DNA of 64,000 nucleotides. Origin: Acidimicrobiia bacterium (lineage in GTDB: Bacteria; Actinomycetota; Acidimicrobiia; Acidimicrobiales; Bin134). Both the position numbers and the translations under genes were made by a program. Position 1 is the first letter of the stretch. Each line of letters starts with the position of its first letter. This document shows, one piece after another, positions 55,874-64,000 of this stretch. The stretch spans positions 29,561-93,560 of the forward strand of contig JAJDUJ010000017.1 of the NCBI GenBank assembly GCA_022826705.1, read 5' to 3'. Under the pieces are notes generated by a model, which was not told where the DNA came from, searched no databases, and saw only the letters and a program-made list of their open reading frames with translations.

Positions 55874-58144
55874 ATGACGGAGCACCGCATCGGGCTCACC
55901 CTGGCGGAATCCACATCACCGCCGGTGGCCCGACCTTACGATTCCGATGCCCCCAATGTGCTGGTGGTCGTGCTGGACGATCTCGGCTTCGCCCAGTTGG
56001 GGTGCTATGGGTCCGATATCGACACCCCCAACCTGGATCGCCTGGCCGGCCGGGGGATGCGGTTCACCAACTTCCACACCACCGCGGTGTGCTCGCCCAC
56101 CCGGGCGTGCCTGCTCACCGGTCGGAATCACCACCGGGTGGGAGTGGGGATGCTCACCGACATGCCCGTCAACTTCCCCGGCTACAACGGCCAGATCCCC
56201 GACTCGGCCGGGACCCTGGCCCAATACTTGGGCGCCGAGGGCTGGGCCACGTTCGCGGTTGGCAAGTGGCACCTCACTCCCCGCGACCAGCGAGCCGCTG
56301 GGCCGTACCACACCTGGCCCACCGGGGTCGGGTTCGACCACTACTACGGGTTTCTCAACGGGGAGACCAACCAGTGGACGCCCCAGCTCATCCGCGACCA
56401 GACCTATATCGAGCCGCCGGCCGCCCCCGAGGAGGGTTACCATCTCGACGCCGATCTGGCCGACCAGGCCATCGACTACCTGCGGGGCCTGCGGCTGGCC
56501 GACCCAAATAGGCCATTCATGATGTGGTACGCCACCGGCACCCCGCACGCCCCCCATCAGGCGCCCCCGGAGTGGATCGACCGCTACGCCGGGCAGTTCG
56601 ACCGGGGCTGGGACGTGTGGCGCGAGGAAGTGCTGGCCCGCCAGAAGGAGATGGGGGTCATACCGGGTGACGTCGACTTGTCGGATCGGCCCGAGTGGGT
56701 GGAGCCCTGGGATGAGGTGGACTCCGACCGCCAGCGGCTGTATGCCCGCATGATGGAGGTGTACGCCGGGTTCTTGAGCCACGCCGACCACCACATCGGC
56801 CGGGTGCTCCGCTACCTGGAGTCAACCGGCGAGGCCGACAACACCGTGGTGGCTCTGATTTCCGACAACGGCACCTCAGCCGAAGGCGGGCCCAACGGCA
56901 GCTGGAACCAGATCCGCCACTACATCAGCGACGAAGCAGACGATCTAGACCTGGAGCTGTCGCACTACGACGACCTCGGGGGGTTCCGCTCGTCCGGGCA
57001 CTACCCCTGGGGGTGGGCGCTGGCCGGGAACACCCCCTTCCGGCGGTGGAAGCGGTACACCTTCGAGGGCGGCGTGCGGGATCCGTTGATCCTCTCCTGG
57101 CCGGCCGGAATCGCGGCGCGGGGCGAGTTGCGCCATCAGTACAGCCACGTGACCGACGTGATGCCCACGATTATGGACCTGGCCGGGGTGCAGCCCCCGG
57201 CCGAATTCGGCGGAGTGGAGCAGATGTCGTTCGACGGCGTCAGCATGCGCCAGATCCTGGAAGACGATGATCCCGACGCCGCCCGCACCAGCCAGTACTA
57301 CGAGTGCTGGGGCAGCCGGGCCATGTACCACGAGGGGTGGAAGGCGGTCACCAACCACGTCAACCAGCTCACTGCCGCCGAGCGCGACGCCATCATCGGC
57401 AGCCACGAGTTCGCCGAAGACGAATGGGAGCTGTTCGACACCGTGGCCGATCCCATCGAGTCGCACAACCTGGCCGACACCCACCCCGAGAAGCTGGCCG
57501 AGATGATCGAGCTGTGGGACGCCGAGGCCGACCGCAACGGCGTGCTGCCCCTCGACGACACTGCGGTCAACCGCATCGCCCACATGTACGCCCCCTGGAT
57601 GTCACTGCGATCCCGCTACGAGCTGGTCCCGGGCGACAAAGTGCACGAAGCGGCCGGCCCGCTCCAGTTCGGCGGCTACCGCGCCGTGGCCGCTTTCCCC
57701 GATGGCGTGCCCGAGAACGCTGAGGGCATTATCTGCGAGCAGGGCGACTGGATTGCAGGCTGGGCGCTGTTCCTGGCCGACGGCGAACTCCGCTGGGTGG
57801 CAGTGGTTCACGGTCGGGAATATCGGGCCACTGCCCCAGCCCCCACCGGGGCCCGTTTCGTGGGGGCGGTGGTAGACCCGACCGACAGCGGCTTGTTCAC
57901 GGTGACGCTCACCGCCGACGACGCCGAGATCGGCCAGGGGGCCGAACCAGTGCCGTTGCCCACCAACTGGGCCCCCGACGGCGCTTTCCTCACAGTGGGC
58001 TACGGCCGGCCCTTCCCGGTGTGCGACGACTATGAGCCGCCGTTCGAAGCACCCGAGGCCCTGGCCTCGTTGGTCATCGAGACCGGCCCTCTGCCCCCGT
58101 TCGATTTCGACGTCGAGATGGCCCACGCCATGCGCCACCAATAG
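55874..58144 (+). CDS. arylsulfatase-family sulfatase
   Basis: A 756-residue type I sulfatase that hydrolyses sulfate esters. The metal-binding DD is in VVVLDDLGFAQLGCYGSDIDTPNLDRLA. The formylglycine signature is CSPTRACLLTGR with Cys73 as the converted residue. Later metal ligands are in LISDNGTSAEGG. The C-terminal 170 residues form an extra domain seen in large bacterial arylsulfatases. There is no signal peptide, so it acts in the cytoplasm. A formylglycine-generating enzyme is not in the window. ATG 55874 lies 22 bp after the monooxygenase stop. Confidence 0.93.
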   Translation: MTEHRIGLTLAESTSPPVARPYDSDAPNVLVVVLDDLGFAQLGCYGSDIDTPNLDRLAGRGMRFTNFHTTAVCSPTRACLLTGRNHHRVGVGMLTDMPVNFPGYNGQIPDSAGTLAQYLGAEGWATFAVGKWHLTPRDQRAAGPYHTWPTGVGFDHYYGFLNGETNQWTPQLIRDQTYIEPPAAPEEGYHLDADLADQAIDYLRGLRLADPNRPFMMWYATGTPHAPHQAPPEWIDRYAGQFDRGWDVWREEVLARQKEMGVIPGDVDLSDRPEWVEPWDEVDSDRQRLYARMMEVYAGFLSHADHHIGRVLRYLESTGEADNTVVALISDNGTSAEGGPNGSWNQIRHYISDEADDLDLELSHYDDLGGFRSSGHYPWGWALAGNTPFRRWKRYTFEGGVRDPLILSWPAGIAARGELRHQYSHVTDVMPTIMDLAGVQPPAEFGGVEQMSFDGVSMRQILEDDDPDAARTSQYYECWGSRAMYHEGWKAVTNHVNQLTAAERDAIIGSHEFAEDEWELFDTVADPIESHNLADTHPEKLAEMIELWDAEADRNGVLPLDDTAVNRIAHMYAPWMSLRSRYELVPGDKVHEAAGPLQFGGYRAVAAFPDGVPENAEGIICEQGDWIAGWALFLADGELRWVAVVHGREYRATAPAPTGARFVGAVVDPTDSGLFTVTLTADDAEIGQGAEPVPLPTNWAPDGAFLTVGYGRPFPVCDDYEPPFEAPEALASLVIETGPLPPFDFDVEMAHAMRHQ

Positions 58145-58146
58145 CC

Positions 58147-59034
58147 ATGTATCCGTCCCGCCGCTTCGGCTACAGCGACGACCCCTGGTTCCGCATCGGG
58201 GGATATCCGGTGTCAACCACCGCCTTTGTGGTCGGCCTCGGCGTGGTCTCCATGATCATCTGGGAAATCGAGGGCCGATTTGGGCCTATTTTTCGCGAGT
58301 TGCTGCTGTTCTCGGAGGATTATCCGTATGGAAGCGTGCTGGAGGGAGACATCTGGCGGCTGGTCACCTGGCCGATCCCGAATGAGCCCCATTTCTGGAC
58401 CATCATCTTGTTCGCCATCTTCTACATGCTGGGTTCCCAGATTGAGTCTCTGCTAGGACGCTGGCGGTTCGCGTTCTTCCTCATTGCCCTCACCCTTGTC
58501 CCCGCGGTGATCGTGACAGCAGTGGAGGCGGCAGCTGGCATCAATGGATATGCGGCCGGCCTGCGCATGGTGGAAGTGGGAGTGTTGGTGGCGTTTGCCG
58601 CCCAGTACGCCCATGCCCGGTTCTGGCCCGGCATTCCCGGTTGGGTAATCGCCGTTGTCATCGTCGGGCTCGACGCCATCCAAGCCCTCGGCAATCGCAA
58701 CTGGTTCGCCCTGATCGTGCTGGCCTGCACCGTGGCTGTGGCCCTGCTCGGCATTCGGGCCTTCGGCTACGCCACCAACCTGACGTGGATTCCCAAGCTC
58801 TCCTTTTCCCCGGCCTCGAGCCAGTCTTCGACCAGCACTCGTTCTTCGCGGTCTCACCGGCGGGGACGAAGTCGAGACCATCTGCGGGCGGTCCCCCAGG
58901 CTGGTGAGACGGTCAGCCCCGAAATCGACGCCTTGCTCGACCAGGTGTCCAGCCAAGGCCTCGACAGCCTCACCCGCAAGCAGCGCAAGCAGCTTGAGGC
59001 CCACGCCCGTCGCCTCCGCCGCCGCCGCCGATAG
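58147..59034 (+). CDS. rhomboid-like membrane protein, catalytic motif not evident
   Basis: A 295-residue protein with about six hydrophobic helices between residues 25 and 210. GDIWRLVTWPIPNE and LGSQIESLLGRWRFAFFLI match the L1 and second-helix region of rhomboids. The catalytic GxSG is not seen (the region reads INGYAAGLRMVEVG) and no clear catalytic His was found, so it may be an inactive pseudoprotease. A basic Ser/Arg tail leads to a C-terminal helix (EIDALLDQVSSQGLDSLTRKQRKQLE) common in rhomboid relatives. It is coupled to the sulfatase gene (2-bp gap). Confidence 0.65.
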   Translation: MYPSRRFGYSDDPWFRIGGYPVSTTAFVVGLGVVSMIIWEIEGRFGPIFRELLLFSEDYPYGSVLEGDIWRLVTWPIPNEPHFWTIILFAIFYMLGSQIESLLGRWRFAFFLIALTLVPAVIVTAVEAAAGINGYAAGLRMVEVGVLVAFAAQYAHARFWPGIPGWVIAVVIVGLDAIQALGNRNWFALIVLACTVAVALLGIRAFGYATNLTWIPKLSFSPASSQSSTSTRSSRSHRRGRSRDHLRAVPQAGETVSPEIDALLDQVSSQGLDSLTRKQRKQLEAHARRLRRRRR

Positions 59035-59126
59035 TCAACGCCCGCATTAGCCGTCGAAACCGATTGGCGGCACCATCTCGCGCAACCCACTACGGTAAAT
59101 GGGCGTCGGCCGGCGGGAGGAGTCCT

Positions 59127-60350
59127 ATGACACAGGTGGGCGATGACATCATCGTCCTGGACGGCGTCTACAAGATCTTCGGCCCCCAACCCCGTGGAAG
59201 GGCCTTCGAGCTAGCCAGCTCAGGGATGGGCAAAGACGAAGTACAGGCTGAGACCGGGCACGTGGTGGGCCTTCACGACGTTTCCTTTTCGGTGCCCAGG
59301 GGTGAGATTTTCGTGGTAATGGGCCTGTCGGGGTCGGGCAAGTCCACTGCCATCCGCACTGTCAACAAGCTCCACGACATCACTGCGGGCACCGTCATGG
59401 TAGAAGGCACCGACGTGCAGACTCTCGAGGGCTCGGAGCTCCAAGCCTTCCGCAGGAGCCAGATGGGGATGGTCTTCCAGCACTTTGCACTCTTCCCGCA
59501 CCGCAACGTCATCGACAACGTGAGCTATGGCCTCAAGGTTCAGGGTGTTGATAAAGGCTCCCGCAATGAAGCGTCTATGCGTGCCCTGTCACTGGTGGGC
59601 CTCGACGCTTATTCGCAGAACATGCCGTCGGAACTCTCCGGCGGCATGCAGCAGAGGGTGGGCCTGGCCCGAGCGCTGGCGTCGGACCCCGAAATCCTGC
59701 TGATGGACGAGGCCTTCAGTGCTCTCGACCCGCTGATCCGCCGCCAGATGCAGGATGAGCTGTTGGAAATCCAGAGCGAACTTCAAAAGACCATCCTGTT
59801 CATCACTCACGACCTCAACGAGGCACTGCGCATCGGCGACCGGGTGTGCATCATGAAGGACGGCGCTGTCGTGCAGATCGGTACGCCCGAAGAGATCCTC
59901 ACTGAGCCGGCCACCGGATATGTGGCTGAGTTCGTGCAGGACGTTGACCAGGGCCGCGTGATCCAGGTGCATGAGGTGATGCAACGGCCCGCACCCGTTG
60001 CTGTCAGCGCCACCATCGCTGAGGCTCTCAACGCTATGGGCGACCGTATCGGGGCGTTCGTGCTGAATGCCGCAGGGGAGCCGACGCACCTGCTCACCGT
60101 TGAAGACGCGGCCCGGGCCGCGAGCATGGGCACCACCGATCTGGCCTCCGCGCTGCGCACCGACTTCGATCGCTGCGGGCCAGACGACCGGCTCAACGAG
60201 GTATACGCCGCCGCGGGCCGCGGCCTTTCCATCGCAGTGTGCGACGAATCAGGAGTTCTGGTTGGGAACCTCGACCCCCGTCACATCATGGAGGAGATGG
60301 GCCGGGTCGAGAACCTCATTGACGGTTTCGAGAGGGAGGTGTTCCTGTGA
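59127..60350 (+). CDS. proV: glycine betaine/proline-type ABC transporter ATP-binding protein with CBS domains
   Basis: A 407-residue ATPase for osmoprotectant uptake. Walker A is GLSGSGKSTAIR near residue 70, the signature LSGGMQQRVGLARAL, and Walker B ILLMDEAFSALDP. The IFG...AFELASSGMGKDEVQAETGHVVGLHDV start is specific to the ProV/OpuA branch. Two CBS-like repeats at the end (about 285-400) probably sense ionic strength. A GGGAGGAG site precedes ATG 59127. It overlaps the permease gene by 4 bp. Confidence 0.95.
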   Translation: MTQVGDDIIVLDGVYKIFGPQPRGRAFELASSGMGKDEVQAETGHVVGLHDVSFSVPRGEIFVVMGLSGSGKSTAIRTVNKLHDITAGTVMVEGTDVQTLEGSELQAFRRSQMGMVFQHFALFPHRNVIDNVSYGLKVQGVDKGSRNEASMRALSLVGLDAYSQNMPSELSGGMQQRVGLARALASDPEILLMDEAFSALDPLIRRQMQDELLEIQSELQKTILFITHDLNEALRIGDRVCIMKDGAVVQIGTPEEILTEPATGYVAEFVQDVDQGRVIQVHEVMQRPAPVAVSATIAEALNAMGDRIGAFVLNAAGEPTHLLTVEDAARAASMGTTDLASALRTDFDRCGPDDRLNEVYAAAGRGLSIAVCDESGVLVGNLDPRHIMEEMGRVENLIDGFEREVFL

Positions 60351-62680
60351 GCCTGCTAGCCCAGTCCGAGTCTCCCGGCATCGCCGACAACAAGGTTCTC
60401 GATCAGTGGGAGGTCCCCTTCGGGGAATGGGTCGACCAAATGGTCGATTGGATCAAGCTCAACCTCGACTGGCTGCTCAGAATCATTGAGTGGCCCTTCG
60501 ATTTCTTGTTCCGCAACTTCGTGGATGGCCCCGGTCATTATCCCTGGTGGCAGATCACCGACATGCCGTGGATCGGCGTGTGCGCCCTCGTCTTCGTATT
60601 CGGAACCCTGCTCCGCAACGTCAAAGTCGGCGGATTCGTTGCCGGGCTTTTGGCGCTCTGCGGTCTGCTGGGCGGTGAGTACTGGGAGGAAACCGCACTT
60701 ACCGTGGGCATGATCGTCGTTGCGGTCGTGCTCTGCGCCTTAATCGGCATTCCGATTGGCATTCTCAGCGGGCGCATCGACGGTGTGTGGAATTCGGTTC
60801 GCCCTGTGTTGGACGCGATGCAGGTGGTTCACCCGTTCGTCTACATGTTGCCGGTTATTTTCTTCTTCAGCCTCGGCCTCGTGCCGGCCACGATGGTCAC
60901 CATGGTGTTTGCGGTGCCGCCGCTGATACGCCTGACCAATCTCGGCATCCGCCAAGTGCCCGAGGATGTAGTGGAGGCGAGTCGGGCCTACGGGGCGCCC
61001 GAGTGGCGGGTACTAGCCGATGTTCAGCTTCCGCTGGCCCGACCCGCGGTGATGACCGGGCTCAACCAGACGCTGCTGTTGTCCATCTCTATGTTGGGAA
61101 TCGCCGCCATCATGGGTGCTGGCGGGCTCGGTTTGCTGGTATTTCGGGCCGTCCAGAATCTTGATGTCGCCGGAGGTGCCTCTGCCGGCTTGGCTCTGTA
61201 CATCGTGGCCCTGGTGCTGGATCGCATTTCGCAGTCCGAAGACAGCGATCCTGAGAACCTGTTCACACGTGTTCGCCGAGCTTGGGCCCATCGCCAGGAT
61301 CCCGAGTCGCTGCTGCCGCAAGCCGCGGTCATCGGCGCGGTGGCCAAGACGCGGGGCCAGCCCACTCCGGTATCCGCAGCCGAGCGCCGCGGTCTGACCA
61401 TCGCAGCTGCTGGGGCGATTATCGCCATCATTGCCGTATTCCTGCCTTGGGGGCACGACTCGGGCAAGATCTCCGGCTACTCCCGCCTGGTGGACACGGG
61501 ACGCTGGGAGTACGTCGAAGTTGATCCGGTGGGATCGCCCGGTGAAGTTGAGCTCCAACCGGCCAGCGCCAGCCCGCCGGCTGAACACGCAGCGGAAATC
61601 GCACAGCTGGAGAACCAACGGGTGGCCGTGCTGGCCGCCGCCGGATCGGAAGGTCTCGCTAACGAGGAGGCCGCGGCCGCTGTTGCCGACCTGGACGATG
61701 AGATTGCCCAGCTCTCGAATTCTCTGGCGGGGCGTGACTTCAATGGCCTCAGCGCGTCTGGGGGGTCGTTCTACGGCATAGCCATCCTCGGCTTCGCGCT
61801 CTTGATCATCGCGACTGTGGTGCACAACTTGAGACGGCCGGGTCGAGGACCCCGCCTCTTCAGGTCCAGCGGTATGTCGGCATTGGCCTTCGGAATGTTG
61901 GCCGCGGCCGTCGCCTACCTTTGGACGCCGGCCGCGAGGGCCAACGCTTCCTACAGTGGAGGCATCGGTCCGTGGATAGCAGCGGTGGGCGCTGCGATTG
62001 CGGTAGTCGGCGCGGTGATTTGGCTCATGCGGGCTCCGTACACAGCGCTCAGACCCCTGCGGGCCGGAGTCTCCCGCGGTCAGATCGGCGTAGCCGCTGT
62101 TGTAGTGGCCTTGGTAGTGATATGCGGATTCTCGGCCTGGCTCTTCGACGTCCGTGTCGGGGCAGGCATCATTCCCGATCCGGTGGCAGAGGCAAAGATC
62201 GAGGCTCTGCGCCAAGAGGCCCGTGACGATCCATCCCGCTCGGCCGAGCTGGCCCAAGACATCAGCAGGATTGCCAATGAGGCCAAGCAGACCGGCAAGG
62301 TTATAACCGACGGCTTTACCGGCAGCGGTACCAGGTACGGCTATCTGGCCATCGGGCTCGCTGCCCTCGGTCTCGCCTTTGCGCTGCCGGCATCAGGTGT
62401 GTTTGGGAGCGAATACCGCCGGCGATGGCGCTGGAATGCCATCGTCGCCAGCACTGGCGTCGCGCTCTTGGTGATTCCGACCACTTGGATCGCTTCATCA
62501 ATCAGGGTTGCTGACGCCCAGGTAAACACCGGCGCCGGCTCTTTCCTATGCATGATTGCCGGAGTCCTTCTCGTGGCCAGTACGGCAAGTGTGCTTTCGG
62601 AGTTCGACCGGTCTCAGGTGTACGTCGCCGTCGACGAGCCCGAAGCGATGCCGGAAGGAGCAACGGCCGACATCGAATAA
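60347..62680 (+). CDS. proW: ProW-like permease with about 430-residue C-terminal membrane extension
   Basis: A 777-residue protein, more than twice a normal ProW permease. Residues 1-300 are the binding-protein-dependent permease, with the EAA loop EASRAYGAPEWRVLADVQLPLARP at 210-233 and MGAGGLGLLVF at 256. After a linker, residues about 345-777 add roughly eight further hydrophobic helices (about 350, 478, 508, 541, 579, 664, 697 and 730). They are separated by two soluble loops (370-470 and 603-660), each with helical Ala/Glu-rich, coiled-coil-like stretches. No named family was recognised in the extension. The two parts share one frame, so an assembly artefact is unlikely. Confidence 0.88.
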   Translation: MSLLAQSESPGIADNKVLDQWEVPFGEWVDQMVDWIKLNLDWLLRIIEWPFDFLFRNFVDGPGHYPWWQITDMPWIGVCALVFVFGTLLRNVKVGGFVAGLLALCGLLGGEYWEETALTVGMIVVAVVLCALIGIPIGILSGRIDGVWNSVRPVLDAMQVVHPFVYMLPVIFFFSLGLVPATMVTMVFAVPPLIRLTNLGIRQVPEDVVEASRAYGAPEWRVLADVQLPLARPAVMTGLNQTLLLSISMLGIAAIMGAGGLGLLVFRAVQNLDVAGGASAGLALYIVALVLDRISQSEDSDPENLFTRVRRAWAHRQDPESLLPQAAVIGAVAKTRGQPTPVSAAERRGLTIAAAGAIIAIIAVFLPWGHDSGKISGYSRLVDTGRWEYVEVDPVGSPGEVELQPASASPPAEHAAEIAQLENQRVAVLAAAGSEGLANEEAAAAVADLDDEIAQLSNSLAGRDFNGLSASGGSFYGIAILGFALLIIATVVHNLRRPGRGPRLFRSSGMSALAFGMLAAAVAYLWTPAARANASYSGGIGPWIAAVGAAIAVVGAVIWLMRAPYTALRPLRAGVSRGQIGVAAVVVALVVICGFSAWLFDVRVGAGIIPDPVAEAKIEALRQEARDDPSRSAELAQDISRIANEAKQTGKVITDGFTGSGTRYGYLAIGLAALGLAFALPASGVFGSEYRRRWRWNAIVASTGVALLVIPTTWIASSIRVADAQVNTGAGSFLCMIAGVLLVASTASVLSEFDRSQVYVAVDEPEAMPEGATADIE

Positions 62681-62750
62681 ACCAAGTCGGCTCTTGTCCT
62701 TTGGGAACCATTTCAAATAAACCAGATCGGCTCTTGTCCTAAGGGAACCA
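62676..62750 (+). repeat. two 35-bp imperfect direct repeats in the proW-proX gap
   Basis: Copy 1 at 62676-62710 includes the proW TAA stop; copy 2 is at 62716-62750, a 40-bp period. Both contain AATAAACCA, TCGGCTCTTGTCCT and GGGAACCA and differ at four positions by eye. Copy 2 supplies TTGTCC at 62735-62740, spaced 17 bp from TAGCGT at 62758-62763, a possible extra promoter for proX. The repeats could alternatively be regulator sites. Confidence 0.7.
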
Positions 62751-62822
62751 CTCAACTAGCGTTCCGATTGCTAACTTCGCGCATTTCTCCATTGGCGGGA
62801 GAAAGCAACTAGGGGAAGGAAA

Positions 62823-64000
62823 ATGCTGATGAAGAAGCATTGGAGGGTTTGGCTCGCGCTGTTTGCAGTGCTTGCTCTGGTGGCCGCAGCTTGCGGCAAT
62901 GACGATGATGATGATCCGGGGGCCGCTCCAGTCGAGGAGGCTACGGCCGCTCCCGAGGAGGAGGCTACGGCCGCTCCCGAGGAGGAGGCTCCAGTCTCTG
63001 ACATGCCTGGTGAGGGTGTGAGTGTGACTATGGCTCGGGCGAACTGGACGACGGGCTATATGCAGGCGGCCATCTATCATCATCTGCTGGAGGAGCTGGG
63101 CTATGAGGTGAGCGAGCCCGCTGATCTGGAGTTGGCGCCGGCTAATGCGTATGTGGCGATGGCCGAGGGCGCGTTCGATTTCTGGGTGAACTCGTGGTAT
63201 CCGAACCACGATCCGTTCCTCAACGGTGAGATGCCCGACGGGTCTTTGGTGAATCAGCATGTGTCGGTGGTGGGCAATGAGATGCTCGCCGGCGGCCTTG
63301 AGGGGCTGATGACCAACAAGTCGTTGGTGGACGAGCATGGGATCACGACGTTCGATCAGATCATGAACGACGACGCGTTGTTCGAGCTGTACGAGTCGAC
63401 CGACCCGAATCCCGGTGACGGGGTCCTTCAGATCCTGGGCTGCATCGAGGGCTGGGGCTGCTATGTGGCTTTGGCCGAGACGCTGGAGTTGGCGGGCTAT
63501 GGCGACCGGGCCGAGCAGTTGGAGGCCGGCGGCTACGACGCGGTGATCGCCGAGGCGGTGTCGCGGGCCGAGTCCGGCACGCCGTTCATCGCCTACACGT
63601 GGACGCCCAGCGGTTATGTCACCCAGTTGATCCCGGGTGTGAACGCGATGTGGCTGGCGCACGAGGCCGGCAAGGTGCACGACGGCTCGACCGACAATCC
63701 GGGGTTCGCGGTTACCGCTCCGGCGTCTTTGGGCACCGATGTGTGCACGAACGATCCGTGCTGGCTGTTCCGCAACTCCGCGGACATCAAGGTGACGGCC
63801 AACAACGACTTCCTCACCGCCAATCCCTCGGCGGCGAGGCTGTTCGAGCTGGTGCAGATCAGCGTGGTCGACGTGGCGCTTCAGAACGTGCTCTACGACG
63901 GCGGCGAGAACACCACCGACGACGTGAACCGCCACGCCGCCGACTGGATCGCCGCCAACCGCGACGCCGTCGACGGCTGGCTCGCCGACGCACGCGGCGC
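62823..64000 (+). CDS. proX: glycine betaine/proline-type substrate-binding lipoprotein, C-terminus cut by window edge
   Basis: At least 392 residues of an OpuAC-type binding protein. A basic start and hydrophobic stretch end in the lipobox LVAAACGN. A linker with an exact 27-bp tandem repeat (ATAAPEEE twice) tethers the domain. VTMARANWTTGYMQAAIYHHLLEELGYEV, FDFWVNSWYPNHD and PFIAYTWTPSGYVTQL carry the Trp/Tyr residues that cage betaine-like quaternary amines. ATG 62823 or 62829 follows GGGGAAGG. The frame is open at the right edge. Confidence 0.93.
   Translation, partial: MLMKKHWRVWLALFAVLALVAAACGNDDDDDPGAAPVEEATAAPEEEATAAPEEEAPVSDMPGEGVSVTMARANWTTGYMQAAIYHHLLEELGYEVSEPADLELAPANAYVAMAEGAFDFWVNSWYPNHDPFLNGEMPDGSLVNQHVSVVGNEMLAGGLEGLMTNKSLVDEHGITTFDQIMNDDALFELYESTDPNPGDGVLQILGCIEGWGCYVALAETLELAGYGDRAEQLEAGGYDAVIAEAVSRAESGTPFIAYTWTPSGYVTQLIPGVNAMWLAHEAGKVHDGSTDNPGFAVTAPASLGTDVCTNDPCWLFRNSADIKVTANNDFLTANPSAARLFELVQISVVDVALQNVLYDGGENTTDDVNRHAADWIAANRDAVDGWLADARG

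Overview
The window is a GC-rich stretch of a bacterial chromosome covering the replication-origin neighbourhood of an actinomycete. Several markers point to the class Acidimicrobiia or a close relative. The order dnaA-dnaN-recF-dciA-gyrB-gyrA is followed by a DUF3566 membrane protein and tRNA-Ile. On the other side lies rpmH-rnpA-yidD-yidC-jag-rsmG-parA-parB, then a CwlM-like protein and trxA/trxB. A PASTA kinase, a SigR-type sigma factor with its anti-sigma factor, and an HETTH metalloprotease of the actinobacterial type are also present. Taxonomy is inferred from gene content only.

Layout. 1-6711 (minus): PASTA Ser/Thr kinase (cut by the left edge), PP2C phosphatase, tRNA-Leu on the plus strand, a two-gene carboxymuconolactone decarboxylase/AhpD-like pair, an MBL-fold hydrolase and larC-larB. 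6793-12535 (plus): pheA, then a run of a luciferase-like monooxygenase, TetR regulator, SDR, CoA-transferase and inositol-phosphatase-family enzyme. 12532-22191 (minus): an NAD-binding protein, a small membrane protein, tRNA-Ile, DUF3566, a TadE-like protein, gyrA, gyrB, dciA, recF, dnaN and the dnaN-dnaA gap. 22192-29290: dnaA (minus), DnaA boxes, then the rpmH-to-parB block (plus) with one perfect parS. 29427-33772 (minus): CwlM-like protein, trxA, trxB, a small membrane protein, an anti-sigma factor and an ECF sigma factor, facing a DUF4349 lipoprotein (plus). 35290-44456 (minus): a ten-gene, tightly overlapping Tad/Flp pilus operon ending in a LysM-BTAD membrane protein. 44557-49578 (minus): hpt, tilS, metalloprotease, a 58-residue membrane protein, SigR and anti-SigR, and an acyl-CoA dehydrogenase. 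49627-59034 (plus): methyltransferase, two P450s, an iron-type binding lipoprotein under a DtxR/IdeR-like box, a Baeyer-Villiger-type monooxygenase, a sulfatase and a rhomboid-like protein. 59127-64000 (plus): a glycine-betaine/proline-type ABC importer with an unusually long permease; its binding protein is cut by the right edge.

The most notable observation is at 3154-3657. An AhpD-like gene carries an in-frame TGA exactly where the second cysteine of its CxxC redox motif should be. Immediately downstream is a hairpin with the geometry of a bacterial SECIS element. It reads as a selenoprotein (CxxSec), translationally coupled to a partner of the same superfamily that lacks the redox motif.

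Other points of interest: a three-armed, mutually exclusive hairpin set ahead of the Tad operon; the permease with about 430 extra membrane residues; paired 35-bp direct repeats between permease and binding protein; rnpA and a TadE gene that seem to start at CTG overlapping the preceding stop codon; and several degenerate family members (a CwlM-like protein without the amidase signature, a rhomboid without the catalytic motif, an anti-SigR without the zinc histidine).
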